A stretch of 64,000 nt of DNA from Methanosarcinales archaeon. GTDB lineage: Archaea; Halobacteriota; Methanosarcinia; Methanosarcinales; Methanoperedenaceae. The stretch is from the NCBI GenBank assembly GCA_905339155.1, contig CAJPFJ010000002.1:56870-120869 (forward strand), written 5' to 3'. Position numbers and translations under genes: made by a program. Each line of letters opens with the position of its first letter. Position 1 is the stretch's first letter. Shown in pieces: positions 43,443 to 52,945 of this stretch. Below the pieces are notes generated by a model. That model made no database searches and was not told the origin of the DNA. It was given only the letters and a program-made list of their open reading frames with translations.

Positions 43443-44129
43443 CTAGATATGTCCTGCCTCTTTCATGCTAAAATGCCTTCCATCCCCGATTATTACATGG
43501 TCAAGAAGGGTGATCCCCATTATAGTCCCGGTATCAACGAGTTTCTTTGTTATTTCGATATCTTCCCTGCTTGGTGTCGGGTCCCCGGATGGATGATTAT
43601 GAGCCACAATTATATGTGCTGCGGATTCTGCCAGTGCAAGTTTGAAGACTTCCCTTGGATGAACGATATTGGCGTTCAAAGAACCCACAGAAATCGTTTC
43701 CTCCTTGATGACCCGGTTTTTTGTATCAAGACAAAGCTCAATGAATAGTTCCTTTTTCTGCTCTCTCATTTTTGGATATATCCGCCTGTAAACATCTTCG
43801 GGGGAGTTGATCTTTTGCCTGTCCTCATCATTAAAAGATTCAAGGCGCCGTGCTATCTCAAAACAGGCTGCGATCTGTGCAGCTTTACTTTCTTTGATAC
43901 CATGGACTTTCATCAATTGAGTCAAATTTATTTGTGAGAGCTGTTTAATGTTATACTCTTTTAGAATCCTCTGGGATAGGTTTATGACATTTTCCTGCCG
44001 AGACCCCGTCCTCAGGATTATTGCAAGAAGTTCGGAATCACTCAATGTTGAAGCGCCGTTCTTTATGAGCCTCTCGCGTGGCCTTTCGTCCTTTGGCAGA
44101 TCATGGATCCTTATCTTGTATTCCTGCAT
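43443..44129 (-). CDS. radC: RadC family JAMM protein (DUF2466)
   Basis: A 228-residue RadC protein: N-terminal helix-hairpin-helix region (HDLPKDERPRERL to KVHGIKESKAAQI) and C-terminal JAMM metal domain with VAHNHPSGDPTPSREDIE (~residues 169-186), whose His and Asp bind zinc. Despite the name, a direct DNA-repair role is not established. I chose ATG 44129 in line with homologues (MQEYKIRIHDLPKDERP); a TTG lies four codons upstream. It precedes fdhD by 14 bp on the same strand. Confidence 0.92.
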   Translation of the reverse strand: MQEYKIRIHDLPKDERPRERLIKNGASTLSDSELLAIILRTGSRQENVINLSQRILKEYNIKQLSQINLTQLMKVHGIKESKAAQIAACFEIARRLESFNDEDRQKINSPEDVYRRIYPKMREQKKELFIELCLDTKNRVIKEETISVGSLNANIVHPREVFKLALAESAAHIIVAHNHPSGDPTPSREDIEITKKLVDTGTIMGITLLDHVIIGDGRHFSMKEAGHI

Positions 44130-44226
44130 AGGCCCGTACAATTATTTTCATACTCATAAAATCTTCCCAGGATCAAAGAATAGAACTATATTAAGAATCT
44201 AACATATAGATGGATGGAGAGATAAC

Positions 44227-44385
44227 ATGGAAGATATAGAAATTGTTCTTGATATAGACGGAAAAAAAATACCTATGAATGGTTTTGTTAAAAAAATCCT
44301 GTGCGGGATGATCAAAGGTTCTATTGAAACCCTTAACGGGGTTGGAGATGATTGGAAGAATGTGAATATCAGGATGAGCAAGTGA
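44227..44385 (+). CDS. 52-residue conserved small archaeal protein
   Basis: Read directly: ATG 44227 to TGA 44383-44385, encoding MEDIEIVLDI ... GMIKGSIETL ... WKNVNIRMSK. GGAG lies 8-11 bases upstream. The pattern of a beta-hairpin carrying DGKKIPMNGFVKKI, then a helix (GMIKGSIETLNGV) and a final strand resembles a short conserved family I recall from methanogens, of unknown function. It is alone between radC and a minus-strand membrane gene. Confidence 0.75.
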   Translation: MEDIEIVLDIDGKKIPMNGFVKKILCGMIKGSIETLNGVGDDWKNVNIRMSK

Positions 44386-44433
44386 AGCAATTCTTCTGTA
44401 CTTATATATACTTTTTTAAGTAAGGTTGAAATA

Positions 44434-44796
44434 TTAATAATCCGATGAATCCATCAGGCCCCTGTAGATCAGTAATGAGAAAGTAATCAGGATAAAAACT
44501 AAAAATAATCCCAAAACTTTTTGCAAATCTTCAATAAAAGAAGAATAACCCCATGAAAAAAAATGTGGTATATATATTAAAGATACATGCATGACCATTA
44601 CAAAAGCGAATAACCCAAACAAAACGAAAGCTTTTTTGATTTCATTATATTTCAAGAAAATCCTTGAACGAACCACATCAGGATCCTTTTTCCACAGATA
44701 TCCTACTATATAAATCAATAGAAAGAAAGTAATAATTGCTATCGGTAAAACAAGCACTTCATTTATAACTTCTAAAACGTTTTTGATATCTATCAT
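44434..44796 (-). CDS. Three-helix membrane protein, unknown
   Basis: A 120-residue protein with three clear membrane helices (~residues 13-33, 53-76 and 87-110) and a short charged loop (WKKDPDVVRSRIFLKYNEIKK, cytoplasmic by charge). No family recognised. It is divergent from the haem genes and appears monocistronic. Confidence 0.6.
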   Translation of the reverse strand: MIDIKNVLEVINEVLVLPIAIITFFLLIYIVGYLWKKDPDVVRSRIFLKYNEIKKAFVLFGLFAFVMVMHVSLIYIPHFFSWGYSSFIEDLQKVLGLFLVFILITFSLLIYRGLMDSSDY

Positions 44797-44899
44797 ATTA
44801 ATGTATCTGCATTTACATATTCAGTTAATTTATTTCCTATCCGCACATATAAACAATGAACATATATATGAATATTTCTAAAATAACTTATCTGGTAAC

Positions 44900-45358
44900 A
44901 TGGACAACATTGATTTGAAAATATTAAAAACAATCCAGGATGGAATTCCGATCGTATCTGAACCCTTCAAACATATTGCAAAAGAAGTTGGACTTTCTGA
45001 AACCGATGTCCTGGCGCGTGTGCACAACATGGCAAAAGAAGGTGTCATAAGACGTTTTGGCGCTTCGATCGGGCACAGGGCAATAGGAATAACAGCAAAT
45101 GCCATGTGCACCTGGAACGTTCCCGATGAAAAAGTAGAGGAAGTGGGAGCCATAATGGCAGGCTTTCCAGAAGTCACACATTGTTATGAACGACCCAGAT
45201 ATCCCGATTGGAAGTATAACCTTTTTACCATGGTCCATGCATACTCTCGTGAAGAATGTGAAAGAATAGCAAAAGAGATCTCTATTGCTACGGGTATAAA
45301 GGATTACAGCATACTTTTCAGCGAAAGGGAGTTCAAGAAAACAGGCGTGAGACTATGA
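44900..45358 (+). CDS. ahbB: Siroheme decarboxylase subunit AhbB
   Basis: A 152-residue Lrp/AsnC-fold protein that, with AhbA, decarboxylates siroheme to didecarboxysiroheme in the alternative haem b pathway of archaea and sulfate reducers. The N-terminal winged helix (IDLKILKTIQDGIPIV ... VLARVHNMAKEGVIRRFG) is followed by the AhbB-type core with VTHCYERPRYPDWKYNLF (~residues 92-109). That segment separates it from AhbA. The ahbA gene is not adjacent. It overlaps sirC by four bases. Confidence 0.9.
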   Translation: MDNIDLKILKTIQDGIPIVSEPFKHIAKEVGLSETDVLARVHNMAKEGVIRRFGASIGHRAIGITANAMCTWNVPDEKVEEVGAIMAGFPEVTHCYERPRYPDWKYNLFTMVHAYSREECERIAKEISIATGIKDYSILFSEREFKKTGVRL

Positions 45359-45990
45359 GTGATTTTTTGCCTCTTATGTTTGACCTGAAGGAAAAAGAGA
45401 TCGTTATTTTCGGTGGTGGAGAAGTGAGTGAGCGAAAAGCGTCTCTTTTTTGTGAGCATGCTAACGTGATTATTATAAGCAAGAAATTTACATCCGAATT
45501 GAATAGGTTTTATGAGATAGGAAAGATAAAACTTATAAAAGTTAAAGATATTATCGAGAAAGACATTTCCTCTTACTTGAAAAAAGCCTTTATTGTAATT
45601 CCGGCTACAAATGATGCGATATTAAATGAAAGGATCGCAAAAATCGCAAGAGATGAGGGAAAATTTGTAAATCGTGTGGATGATATCGGGGATATTATAG
45701 TCCCGTCAGTCATCAGGCGAGGCGACATTGTGATCGGTATTTCCACAGCCGGCCAGAGTCCTGCCCTTTCAAAATATATTCGCCAAAAAGTTGAAGAAGT
45801 GATAACACCTGAATTTGCACAAATGTCCAGGCTTCAAAGTGAAATTCGCGAAATATTGAAATCCTCTGTAGATGACCAGAAAAAACGCAAAGATATCTTG
45901 TGGAACATAATTAATGACAATGAAGTCTGGAAGGGATTCGAAGAATCATATGAAAAAGCATATATTAATGCATCGATGCATATAAGATAA
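45355..45990 (+). CDS. sirC: Precorrin-2 dehydrogenase SirC
   Basis: A 211-residue NAD enzyme oxidising precorrin-2 to sirohydrochlorin, the branch point for siroheme, haem and F430. It has LPLMFDLKEKEIVIFGGGEVSERKA (two parts: substrate entry and Rossmann GGGEVS), FIVIPATNDAILNERIAKIA and GISTAGQSPALSKYIRQKVE (~residues 125-144). The protein ends with helices but has no CysG methyltransferase domain. ATGA overlap with ahbB; hemA follows 26 bp later. Confidence 0.93.
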   Translation: MSDFLPLMFDLKEKEIVIFGGGEVSERKASLFCEHANVIIISKKFTSELNRFYEIGKIKLIKVKDIIEKDISSYLKKAFIVIPATNDAILNERIAKIARDEGKFVNRVDDIGDIIVPSVIRRGDIVIGISTAGQSPALSKYIRQKVEEVITPEFAQMSRLQSEIREILKSSVDDQKKRKDILWNIINDNEVWKGFEESYEKAYINASMHIR

Positions 45991-46016
45991 AACGAACAAG
46001 AAAAAAGGGAAAATCA

Positions 46017-47270
46017 ATGACAGAAATATCAAGCATGCTAATCACTCATACCAAGGCGACCATTGTGGAAATGGAAGGCGCATGGCATGGCGGCGTAGAC
46101 CAGCTTCTGGTGCATCTTAAATCACATGAACTTGTGGAAGAATGCGCCGTACTTAAAACCTGCAACCGAGTAGAAGTTTATGTTGTTTCACCAAAAGGAA
46201 GCAAAGTACTTTTTGAATTTGCAAAACACATGAAAGTTTCTTCAAGGATCATTGATTTCCTTGACCATGAAGAATCACTCAGGCATCTTTTGCGTCTGAC
46301 TTCCGGCCTTGAGTCAATGATCGTTGGTGAAGACCAGATTCTTGGCCAGGTAAAAGAATTGTTCCAGATGGCAAAGAAAGCCGGAGCCGTTGGAAAGGTC
46401 CTTGATACTGCATTTAATAAATCGATCCAGGTGGGAAAGCGTACACGAAATGAGACCGGGATAAACAAAGGCTCTGTATCTATTGGTTCAGCAGCAGTGG
46501 AACTGGCCGAGAATGAATTGGGCGGGCTTGAAGGAAAAACAGTAATGGTAATAGGTGCAGGAGAGATGGGGACTCTTGTGGCAAAAGCGCTTGCAAATAA
46601 AGATATAAAGGTTATTTACGTGGCTAACAGGACATTGGATAAAGCACAGAACCTGGCGTGCGAATTGAATGGAAAAGCCGTACCGTATGAGGAAATGGAA
46701 GAATATATCCCCAAATCGGATGTTGTAATAAGCGCTACCAAGGCGCCTCATTTTGTTTTAACAGAAGAAATAATGTCAAGATTGATGAAAAAACGCAATA
46801 AGGATATCATGCTGGTGGATATTGGCAACCCCAGGAATATCGAAAATTGTGCAGGGGATCTGCCGGGTGTGAGGCTTCATAATATCGACAGTTTAAGAAG
46901 TATCAGCGAGGCAAACCTTGATAAACGAAGGGCTGAAGCAAAAAAAGCGGAGATCATTATAGAAGAAGAATTGGCTCTTCTTAAACGCCAATACAAGCGC
47001 CAGATGGCGGATACAATCATTTCAGCGCTTTATTCCAAAGTTGAGAAAATCCGGGAACAGGAACGAGAAACCGCAATTAATAAACTCAAGTCAAGACACA
47101 CGATAGGGGATATAGAGCGTGAAGTCCTGGACGATATGACCCATTCTTTTGCCAAACAGATCCTTGCCGAACCAACAAAGATACTCAGGAATGCTGCGGA
47201 GCATGATGATGAAAGATTTTTGGATACGGTTGCAGAGTTATTTAAATTAAATGGAAAAAAGGTCAAATAA
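46017..47270 (+). CDS. hemA: Glutamyl-tRNA reductase HemA
   Basis: A 417-residue NADPH enzyme making glutamate-1-semialdehyde from Glu-tRNA, the first step of tetrapyrrole synthesis. The catalytic Cys is in ECAVLKTCNRVEVYVV (~residue 50). GLESMIVGEDQILGQVKELF (~99-118), the NADPH site VMVIGAGEMGTLVAKAL (~177-193) and the C-terminal dimerisation helices are present. With ahbB and sirC it forms one unit, but the later hem genes are absent nearby. Confidence 0.96.
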   Translation: MTEISSMLITHTKATIVEMEGAWHGGVDQLLVHLKSHELVEECAVLKTCNRVEVYVVSPKGSKVLFEFAKHMKVSSRIIDFLDHEESLRHLLRLTSGLESMIVGEDQILGQVKELFQMAKKAGAVGKVLDTAFNKSIQVGKRTRNETGINKGSVSIGSAAVELAENELGGLEGKTVMVIGAGEMGTLVAKALANKDIKVIYVANRTLDKAQNLACELNGKAVPYEEMEEYIPKSDVVISATKAPHFVLTEEIMSRLMKKRNKDIMLVDIGNPRNIENCAGDLPGVRLHNIDSLRSISEANLDKRRAEAKKAEIIIEEELALLKRQYKRQMADTIISALYSKVEKIREQERETAINKLKSRHTIGDIEREVLDDMTHSFAKQILAEPTKILRNAAEHDDERFLDTVAELFKLNGKKVK

Positions 47271-47273
47271 CTG

Positions 47274-48290
47274 ATGGATCCATGGTTATCAATTGAAATT
47301 TCAATTATATTCATATTGGTTGTGCTGTCTGCCTTTTTTTCCGGTTCAGAGACAGCGCTTATTTCAGTAAATAAAATACGGATCAGGCACCTTGCCGATA
47401 CAGGGAATAAAAATGCAGCCGTAATATTAGAACTGCTTGAAAATCCTGAACAGTTCCTGACCGCGATCCTTATCGGCAACAATATCGTCAATATCAGCGC
47501 TTCTGTGCTGGCAGCAGGCGCGGCGCTTCATACTTTTGGAGATAGAGGGATCGCGATAGCCACAGCAGTAATGACTATATTCATACTTGTTTTCGGAGAA
47601 GTTTTTCCTAAAACGCTTGCTTCAAGACATACCGAATCGATAGCATTGCATGTAGCAAAGCCCATACGAACAGTAATCTTCGTCTTAAGTCCAATTGTCT
47701 GGGTTTTAACCGAATGCATAAATTTCCTGATCGTGCGCTTTGGCGGAAAGGAACGTGTTAAGAATCCCTTCGTCACTGAAGAAAAAATAAAAATGATGCT
47801 AAAAGTTGGGGAAAAGGAAGGGACGATTGAGAAACACGAAAGGGAGATAATACACAATGTTTTTGAATTATCTGACACAAAAGCCACAGAAGTGATGACT
47901 GCGCTGGAAAATATGGTAATTATCGAGGAATCAAATACCCTTGATACTGCGCTTGCTTTAATTAATGAATCCGGTCATACAAGGATACCTGTTTATAAAC
48001 AAGATTTTGATAATATTACCGGGATGGTTTATGCAAAAGATTTCCTGAAGTTCAGTGATCATGAACTGAGCTGGATAAAAGTACACCAGGTATTGCGCCC
48101 GACCCTGGTCGTGAGAGGTGGGCGTAAAATTTATCCGATCTTAAAAGAGCTCCAGCAAAAGAAAATGAATATTTCAATAGTAATGGACGATAATAAGAAA
48201 GTTATCGGATTAATATCTATCGAAGATATACTGGAAGAACTTGTGGGAGAAATTTTCGATGAATATGATGTTGAATGTAAAATTAGCTAA
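47274..48290 (+). CDS. CNNM/CorB-type DUF21-CBS membrane protein
   Basis: A 338-residue transporter. The N-terminal DUF21 domain has about four membrane helices (~residues 1-150, including SAFFSGSETALISVNKIRIR and GNNIVNISASVLAAGAA) and is followed by a pair of CBS domains (ATEVMTALENMVIIEE; VGLISIEDILEELVGEIFDE pattern). The cytosolic CorC_HlyC end domain is missing, so it is the short form. Archaeal CorB proteins export Mg2+ and sense ATP-Mg through CBS. It begins 3 bp after hemA, probably by chance read-through. Confidence 0.9.
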   Translation: MDPWLSIEISIIFILVVLSAFFSGSETALISVNKIRIRHLADTGNKNAAVILELLENPEQFLTAILIGNNIVNISASVLAAGAALHTFGDRGIAIATAVMTIFILVFGEVFPKTLASRHTESIALHVAKPIRTVIFVLSPIVWVLTECINFLIVRFGGKERVKNPFVTEEKIKMMLKVGEKEGTIEKHEREIIHNVFELSDTKATEVMTALENMVIIEESNTLDTALALINESGHTRIPVYKQDFDNITGMVYAKDFLKFSDHELSWIKVHQVLRPTLVVRGGRKIYPILKELQQKKMNISIVMDDNKKVIGLISIEDILEELVGEIFDEYDVECKIS

Positions 48291-48321
48291 TTGGATAAAG
48301 AATTTTGGGGAATTTGCAGGT

Positions 48322-48335
48322 ATCCTTATATAATG
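48322..48335 (+). promoter_or_regulatory. TATA promoter of mscS
   Basis: ATCCTTATATAATG lies about 65-78 bp before ATG 48401, in the 110-bp gap after the DUF21-CBS gene. Composition and spacing suit an archaeal promoter for the osmotic-response genes that follow. Confidence 0.45.
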
Positions 48336-48400
48336 TGTTTTCTATAACGGGAAATATTTCAAAAGTGCAGGAATTCCAAATACCTAATTAATAAAATCAT

Positions 48401-49498
48401 ATGACACCAATTTCAGAAATATTTAATCAGAATTTATTTGGCGTATCTATCGGAAAACTTGGATTGTTTTTTTCCATAATACTTATTACTTTTATAATAA
48501 AATCTATTTTTTTGTATATTGTAGATAAAAAAATATCTATCCTCATAAAAAAAACAAAACCAGAACTTGACGACTTGATTCTAAAAGCAATAAAAAGTCC
48601 GCTGGGTTATCTGATATTACTTCAGGGTTTCTATTTAGCTATACTCTCTTTACAGTTGCCTGAAAAGATAGGGCAATTTGAAATTGCAGCGATCGTCAAA
48701 CCTATTTACATACTTTCAATATCATTTATATTGCTATATTTTGTATTTAAAATTATAAATATAATAGCATATTACCTTCATAAAGAAGCCAAAAAAACTG
48801 AAAGTACTCTTGATGACCAGCTTGTTCCTCTACTTGTAAAAAGCCTTCGCATTCTTGTTGTTACAGTAGGAATATTGTTCATTCTTCAAAATTTCGGATA
48901 CAATGTAACATCCCTGCTTGCCGGATTGGGTATTGGGGGCCTGGCCTTCGCACTTGCTGCGCAGAATACCGTAAGCAACCTTTTTGGTTCCATCACTATA
49001 TTTTCTGACAAACCTTTCCAGCTTGGGGATTGGATACAGGTTGGAGACATCGAAGGCACGGTCGAAGATGTGGGATTCAGGACAACCCGGGTGCGCAGGT
49101 TTGACCAGGCTCTGGTTACAGTTCCGAACAGTCTGTTCATCAATACAGGTGTTGTGAATTATTCGGCGATGAAAAAACGCAGGATAACTTTCAACATCGG
49201 GGTAACCTATGGGACATCAGTAAAAAAGATAAATGAAGCAGTAGCAGGCATAAAAAGGATAATCGAAGGGGATGAAAAATTTGACCATTCATTTTATATG
49301 GTGCGGTTTAACGATTTTGGAACATATTCTTTAAATATATTTATCTACTGCTTCACCAGTACCACTGATTGGGCAGAGTCACTCAGGGTCAAGGAAGAAT
49401 TTAATTTAAAGATAATGCAGCTGTTTGAAGATCTGGGTGTTGAGATCGCCTTACCATCACAGAAAATATATTTAAATGCAATAAAAGGGGGTAATTAA
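48401..49498 (+). CDS. mscS: Small-conductance mechanosensitive channel MscS
   Basis: A 365-residue channel opening under membrane tension to release osmolytes. Four to five membrane helices fill residues ~15-180. The pore helix and its Gly/Ala packing are seen as SLLAGLGIGGLAFALAAQNTVSNLFGS (two parts, ~166-192). The following beta domain has DKPFQLGDWIQVGDIEGTV (~197-215) and VPNSLFINTGVVNYS. Length is usual for longer MscS forms. It abuts ablA, whose start overlaps its end region (stop at 49498, next ATG 49499), linking osmolyte release with osmolyte synthesis. Confidence 0.94.
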   Translation: MTPISEIFNQNLFGVSIGKLGLFFSIILITFIIKSIFLYIVDKKISILIKKTKPELDDLILKAIKSPLGYLILLQGFYLAILSLQLPEKIGQFEIAAIVKPIYILSISFILLYFVFKIINIIAYYLHKEAKKTESTLDDQLVPLLVKSLRILVVTVGILFILQNFGYNVTSLLAGLGIGGLAFALAAQNTVSNLFGSITIFSDKPFQLGDWIQVGDIEGTVEDVGFRTTRVRRFDQALVTVPNSLFINTGVVNYSAMKKRRITFNIGVTYGTSVKKINEAVAGIKRIIEGDEKFDHSFYMVRFNDFGTYSLNIFIYCFTSTTDWAESLRVKEEFNLKIMQLFEDLGVEIALPSQKIYLNAIKGGN

Positions 49499-50824
49499 AT
49501 GGTCATATATGATGAAAAACAACAGGAGATTGCGGAAAAGATAAATCCAAAAGCTATTATCTCAAATTGGAAAGATTGGAAATGGCAATTAAAGAATTCT
49601 ATAAAGGACATTTCCACTTTTGAGAGATTAACTGGAATAAAATTTGAAAAGAAGAAAAGGGCCCTCCTTGAACAAACCGTTGCAAAGTTCCCTCTTTCCA
49701 TCACACCTTATTATTTATCTTTGATTGATACAACGGATTATAAAAACGATCCGTTTTTTTTACAGTCGTTCCCTTCACCTTCAGAATTAATTGTTGAAAA
49801 ATATGACATGATAGACCCATTGTCAGAAGATAGGGATAGTCCTGTTACCGGAATAATACATCGTTATCCTGACAGGGTATTATTCCATATAAGCAATATA
49901 TGTTCTATGTATTGCAGACACTGTACACGGAAAAGAAAAGTTGGCGATATCGATTCGATCCCTGGTAAAGATGACATTGCCAAAGGGATCGAATATATTA
50001 GGAATACCCCGGTTGTTCGTGATGTCCTGTTGTCCGGGGGTGACCCCTTTATGTTATCTGATAATTATCTTGACTGGATCCTTACAGAATTACAGAAAAT
50101 CCCTCACGTTGAAGTCATACGCATAGGCACAAGAATGCCAGTTGTCCTTCCATATCGCATAACAAATGAATTAGTAGCAATGCTAAAGAAACATCATCCA
50201 TTATGGATCAATACGCATTTCAATCATCCCAGGGCAATAACTGATTCATCAATAGAGGCCTTGAGAAAACTGGCCGATGCCGGGATACCTCTCGGGAATC
50301 AGACTGTCTTGCTTGCAGGAGTTAATGACTGTCCGCGAATAATGAAAAGGCTCGTACATAGACTTGTCCAGAATAGAGTCCGGCCATATTACTTATATCA
50401 ATGTGATCTGTCTGAAGGATTATCACACTTTCGTACTCCTGTTGGCAAAGGAATTGAAATTATGGAAAGTTTGATCGGGCATACAAGCGGTTTTGCGGTT
50501 CCAACGTACGTAATAGATGCGCCTGGCGGAGGAGGAAAAATTCCTGTCATGCCAAATTATTTGATCTCATGGTCAACGAACAAAGTAGTTCTCCGGAATT
50601 ATGAAGGAGTTATTACAACCTATAAAGAACCGGATAGCTACGAACCCATTTTTTGTGATAGGAATTGTAAAAGCTGCAAATTACAACTGAAACTCGATGG
50701 AGCCGAAGAAAAACACGCTATTGGTATTGAGAAATTGCTCTCAGACTATGACGATGCTATTTCCCTGATCCCTGAAAATAATGACCGGATGGATAGACGA
50801 AGTGAAAGAAAAGATTATGAATGA
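49499..50824 (+). CDS. ablA: Lysine 2,3-aminomutase
   Basis: A 441-residue radical-SAM, PLP enzyme converting L-lysine to beta-lysine. The [4Fe-4S] motif is [15 protein letters not shown] (~residues 137-151), followed by [12 protein letters not shown] and the PLP Lys region in [14 protein letters not shown] (~340-353). The zinc/C-terminal Cys motif [11 protein letters not shown] is also present. With ablB it makes N-epsilon-acetyl-beta-lysine, an osmolyte typical of Methanosarcinales and other methanogens. Confidence 0.96.
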   Translation: MVIYDEKQQEIAEKINPKAIISNWKDWKWQLKNSIKDISTFERLTGIKFEKKKRALLEQTVAKFPLSITPYYLSLIDTTDYKNDPFFLQSFPSPSELIVEKYDMIDPLSEDRDSPVTGIIHRYPDRVLFHISNICSMYCRHCTRKRKVGDIDSIPGKDDIAKGIEYIRNTPVVRDVLLSGGDPFMLSDNYLDWILTELQKIPHVEVIRIGTRMPVVLPYRITNELVAMLKKHHPLWINTHFNHPRAITDSSIEALRKLADAGIPLGNQTVLLAGVNDCPRIMKRLVHRLVQNRVRPYYLYQCDLSEGLSHFRTPVGKGIEIMESLIGHTSGFAVPTYVIDAPGGGGKIPVMPNYLISWSTNKVVLRNYEGVITTYKEPDSYEPIFCDRNCKSCKLQLKLDGAEEKHAIGIEKLLSDYDDAISLIPENNDRMDRRSERKDYE

Positions 50825-51650
50825 CAGGGTAACATTAATTGGAAATTCCATTGTGCAGCACGGGAAAAATAATGATCGGATCTACCTGATGAGACTTTCC
50901 AGGGAAGATTTTCCTTCTATAATCGGGCGACTCGATGAACTTGCTAAAGAGGAAAGATATTCTAAGATATTTGCTAAAGTACCTGCATATGCGAAAGATG
51001 AATTTAAAAAGAATGGTTATCTTGTAGAAGCGTCAATACCTCGATTTTTTAATGGAAAGGAAGATGTTTATTTTTTGGGGAAATATTTTGATGAATCAAG
51101 AATGCTTGAGAATAGAATAGAAGAAATAAATGAAATTTTAAATGTTGCAGGATCAAAAAAAGAAGAAGAGATAGAATTTTTTCTTCCCTCCGGGTTCGAG
51201 TGTAAAATCTGCAATAAATCCCATATTTACCAGATGGCAGATCTCTATAAGAAAGTCTTTGATACATATCCTTTTCCAATATTTGACCCCTGGTATATTA
51301 ATAAAACAATGGATGAGAACTTCATTTATTCAAGCATATGGAAAAATGATTTGATCGTTGCTTTATCTTCCTGCGAAATGGATATTGACTCTAAAAACGT
51401 GGAACTGACAGATTTTGCCACATTACCAGAGTATCAAGGAAATGGTTTTGCCATTTACCTTTTGAATAATATGGAAAAAGAAATGCAGAAAAGAAAAATC
51501 AGAACAGCTTATACGATCTCAAGGGCTGTTTCTTTTGGCATAAATATTATTTTTGCCAAAATGGGCTACAAATATTCTGGCACATTGCTCAATAATACAA
51601 ATATTTCCGGAAACTTTGAAAGTATGAACGTATGGTATAAATTCCTATAG
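50817..51650 (+). CDS. ablB: Beta-lysine N6-acetyltransferase
   Basis: A 277-residue GNAT-fold enzyme acetylating beta-lysine to the compatible solute N-epsilon-acetyl-beta-lysine. The acetyl-CoA binding part is visible as [20 protein letters not shown] (~residues 198-217; [10 protein letters not shown] is motif A). The N-terminal [18 protein letters not shown] and [19 protein letters not shown] are typical of AblB. I chose ATG 50817, inside the end of ablA by 8 bp. ATG 50781 would add 12 residues with no family match. Confidence 0.92.
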   Translation: MNDRVTLIGNSIVQHGKNNDRIYLMRLSREDFPSIIGRLDELAKEERYSKIFAKVPAYAKDEFKKNGYLVEASIPRFFNGKEDVYFLGKYFDESRMLENRIEEINEILNVAGSKKEEEIEFFLPSGFECKICNKSHIYQMADLYKKVFDTYPFPIFDPWYINKTMDENFIYSSIWKNDLIVALSSCEMDIDSKNVELTDFATLPEYQGNGFAIYLLNNMEKEMQKRKIRTAYTISRAVSFGINIIFAKMGYKYSGTLLNNTNISGNFESMNVWYKFL

Positions 51651-51691
51651 CAATATTGATAAATAAATTCTAATGTGCTCGAGAGAGGATA

Positions 51692-52084
51692 ATGAAAGAA
51701 TTACTTGAATATGATAAATCAAAATTAATAGAAACATTATGGGAATCCGATCCTGAAATTTTCAGGATCCTCAAATCAAGCAATAAACTTCAGGAAGCAA
51801 GGAACAGGCTTTTTGATCACCTGAATGATTTAGAACTTCATCTCTTCAACATATATTCTGATAAACAATTTAAAGATAAAAATATTCTGGAGAGGAACAA
51901 TGCAAAGGAGTGTATAAGGGTTTTTAAGAATGTCATCAGAACAGAAAATGAGGAATTTACAAATTATTCAGCCCTGAATTCATTATCCAGGGCAGCAAAG
52001 AAAAAAGTAAAATCGGATAGCTTAAATGTTGGATTTTTCATGGAATTTATTAACCTGTTTAAAGGTATTATTTCTGAGTTATGA
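51692..52084 (+). CDS. 130-residue alpha-helical protein, unknown
   Basis: A soluble, all-helical, charged protein with no recognised motif. It follows ablB by 41 bp with ribosome site AGAGAGGA before ATG 51692. Its stop overlaps the next start (ATGA), so it forms a three-gene unit with two DUF2178-like membrane proteins. Relatives of that pair often sit beside a helix-turn-helix regulator; no such motif is evident here. Confidence 0.6.
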   Translation: MKELLEYDKSKLIETLWESDPEIFRILKSSNKLQEARNRLFDHLNDLELHLFNIYSDKQFKDKNILERNNAKECIRVFKNVIRTENEEFTNYSALNSLSRAAKKKVKSDSLNVGFFMEFINLFKGIISEL

Positions 52085-52464
52085 AAATTAAAAATAAAGT
52101 AAGCATTGCAGTTGCAGTGGCCTTTCTTGGGCTGGGAATGATATTGAGCAATTATCCGGGAGCCGTAAGTTCGGGCATATTGTCCGGCACATTTGCGGTT
52201 GGGCTATCGATGCTATTCGTAAGCCTGTACAAGCATTTCAAGTATGGCGACGGGGTAGAGCAGGATGAGAGAACAAGAAAAGTAATGTATCGCGCACTGG
52301 CTGGCTCCTGGTTTGCCACACTGGTTCTGCTAACGGTATTGATGTTTGCGGATAGGTTTGATATAATTCTGGATATTCGTGGTATGCTAAGCATTGTCTT
52401 TTTCTTTATGGTGTTCACATTCAGCACGTTCAACTGGTATTTTGAAGGAAAAGGTGATATGTAA
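52081..52464 (+). CDS. DUF2178-like membrane protein (first of pair)
   Basis: A 127-residue protein with four membrane helices in two hairpins (~residues 8-24, 29-48, 73-90 and 97-117). The connecting loop GDGVEQDERTRKVMYRALAG carries the DER...K...A pattern of DUF2178, an archaeal membrane family of unknown role. It overlaps the 130-residue gene by four bases and the next gene by one. Confidence 0.75.
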   Translation: MKIKNKVSIAVAVAFLGLGMILSNYPGAVSSGILSGTFAVGLSMLFVSLYKHFKYGDGVEQDERTRKVMYRALAGSWFATLVLLTVLMFADRFDIILDIRGMLSIVFFFMVFTFSTFNWYFEGKGDM

Positions 52465-52853
52465 TGAAATTCAGAACCGATAAAGATATTTTGCAGTTTC
52501 TGGGAATGGGACTGGGCATAGTCGCTCTTGGTGTTGTACTGCTTGCGTTTTTCCATGCGAAAGCGGGCATAATATTTATCGTGAGCGGAACGTTCACTGT
52601 CCTGATTGGCTTAAGTCTTGCTTCAAAACCAAAAGATTTTATTCTGGAGAACGAGCGGTCACTAAGAATTAATGAGAAAGCAGGAAATTATGCATTATGG
52701 GCGGTAATGACTGTTATTTTGGGGATGTATATCTTAAGAGTTGCCAGATTCTGGGACCCGGATTTTATGGATGTGTACTCGATGGTGTTTTTTACTGGAA
52801 TTTACGGATACATCATAATGCGATGGCATTTAAACAAAAAAAATATTAATTAA
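52464..52853 (+). CDS. DUF2178-like membrane protein (second of pair)
   Basis: A 129-residue paralogue in outline of the preceding protein: four helices and the middle loop ILENERSLRINEKAGNYALW, matching the DUF2178 'DER...I.EKA..YA.W' signature well. The start (TAATG) shares one base with the stop before it. The two presumably form a hetero-oligomer in the membrane. Confidence 0.78.
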   Translation: MKFRTDKDILQFLGMGLGIVALGVVLLAFFHAKAGIIFIVSGTFTVLIGLSLASKPKDFILENERSLRINEKAGNYALWAVMTVILGMYILRVARFWDPDFMDVYSMVFFTGIYGYIIMRWHLNKKNIN

Positions 52854-52945
52854 TGTCTTGAGCAGGGAAAGTACAATCCTTCGCTTAAGCTTGCGATGTT
52901 GCAAAAGCGCTGAAATCTAAAATTGAGGAGTTATTTATTTCGAAG

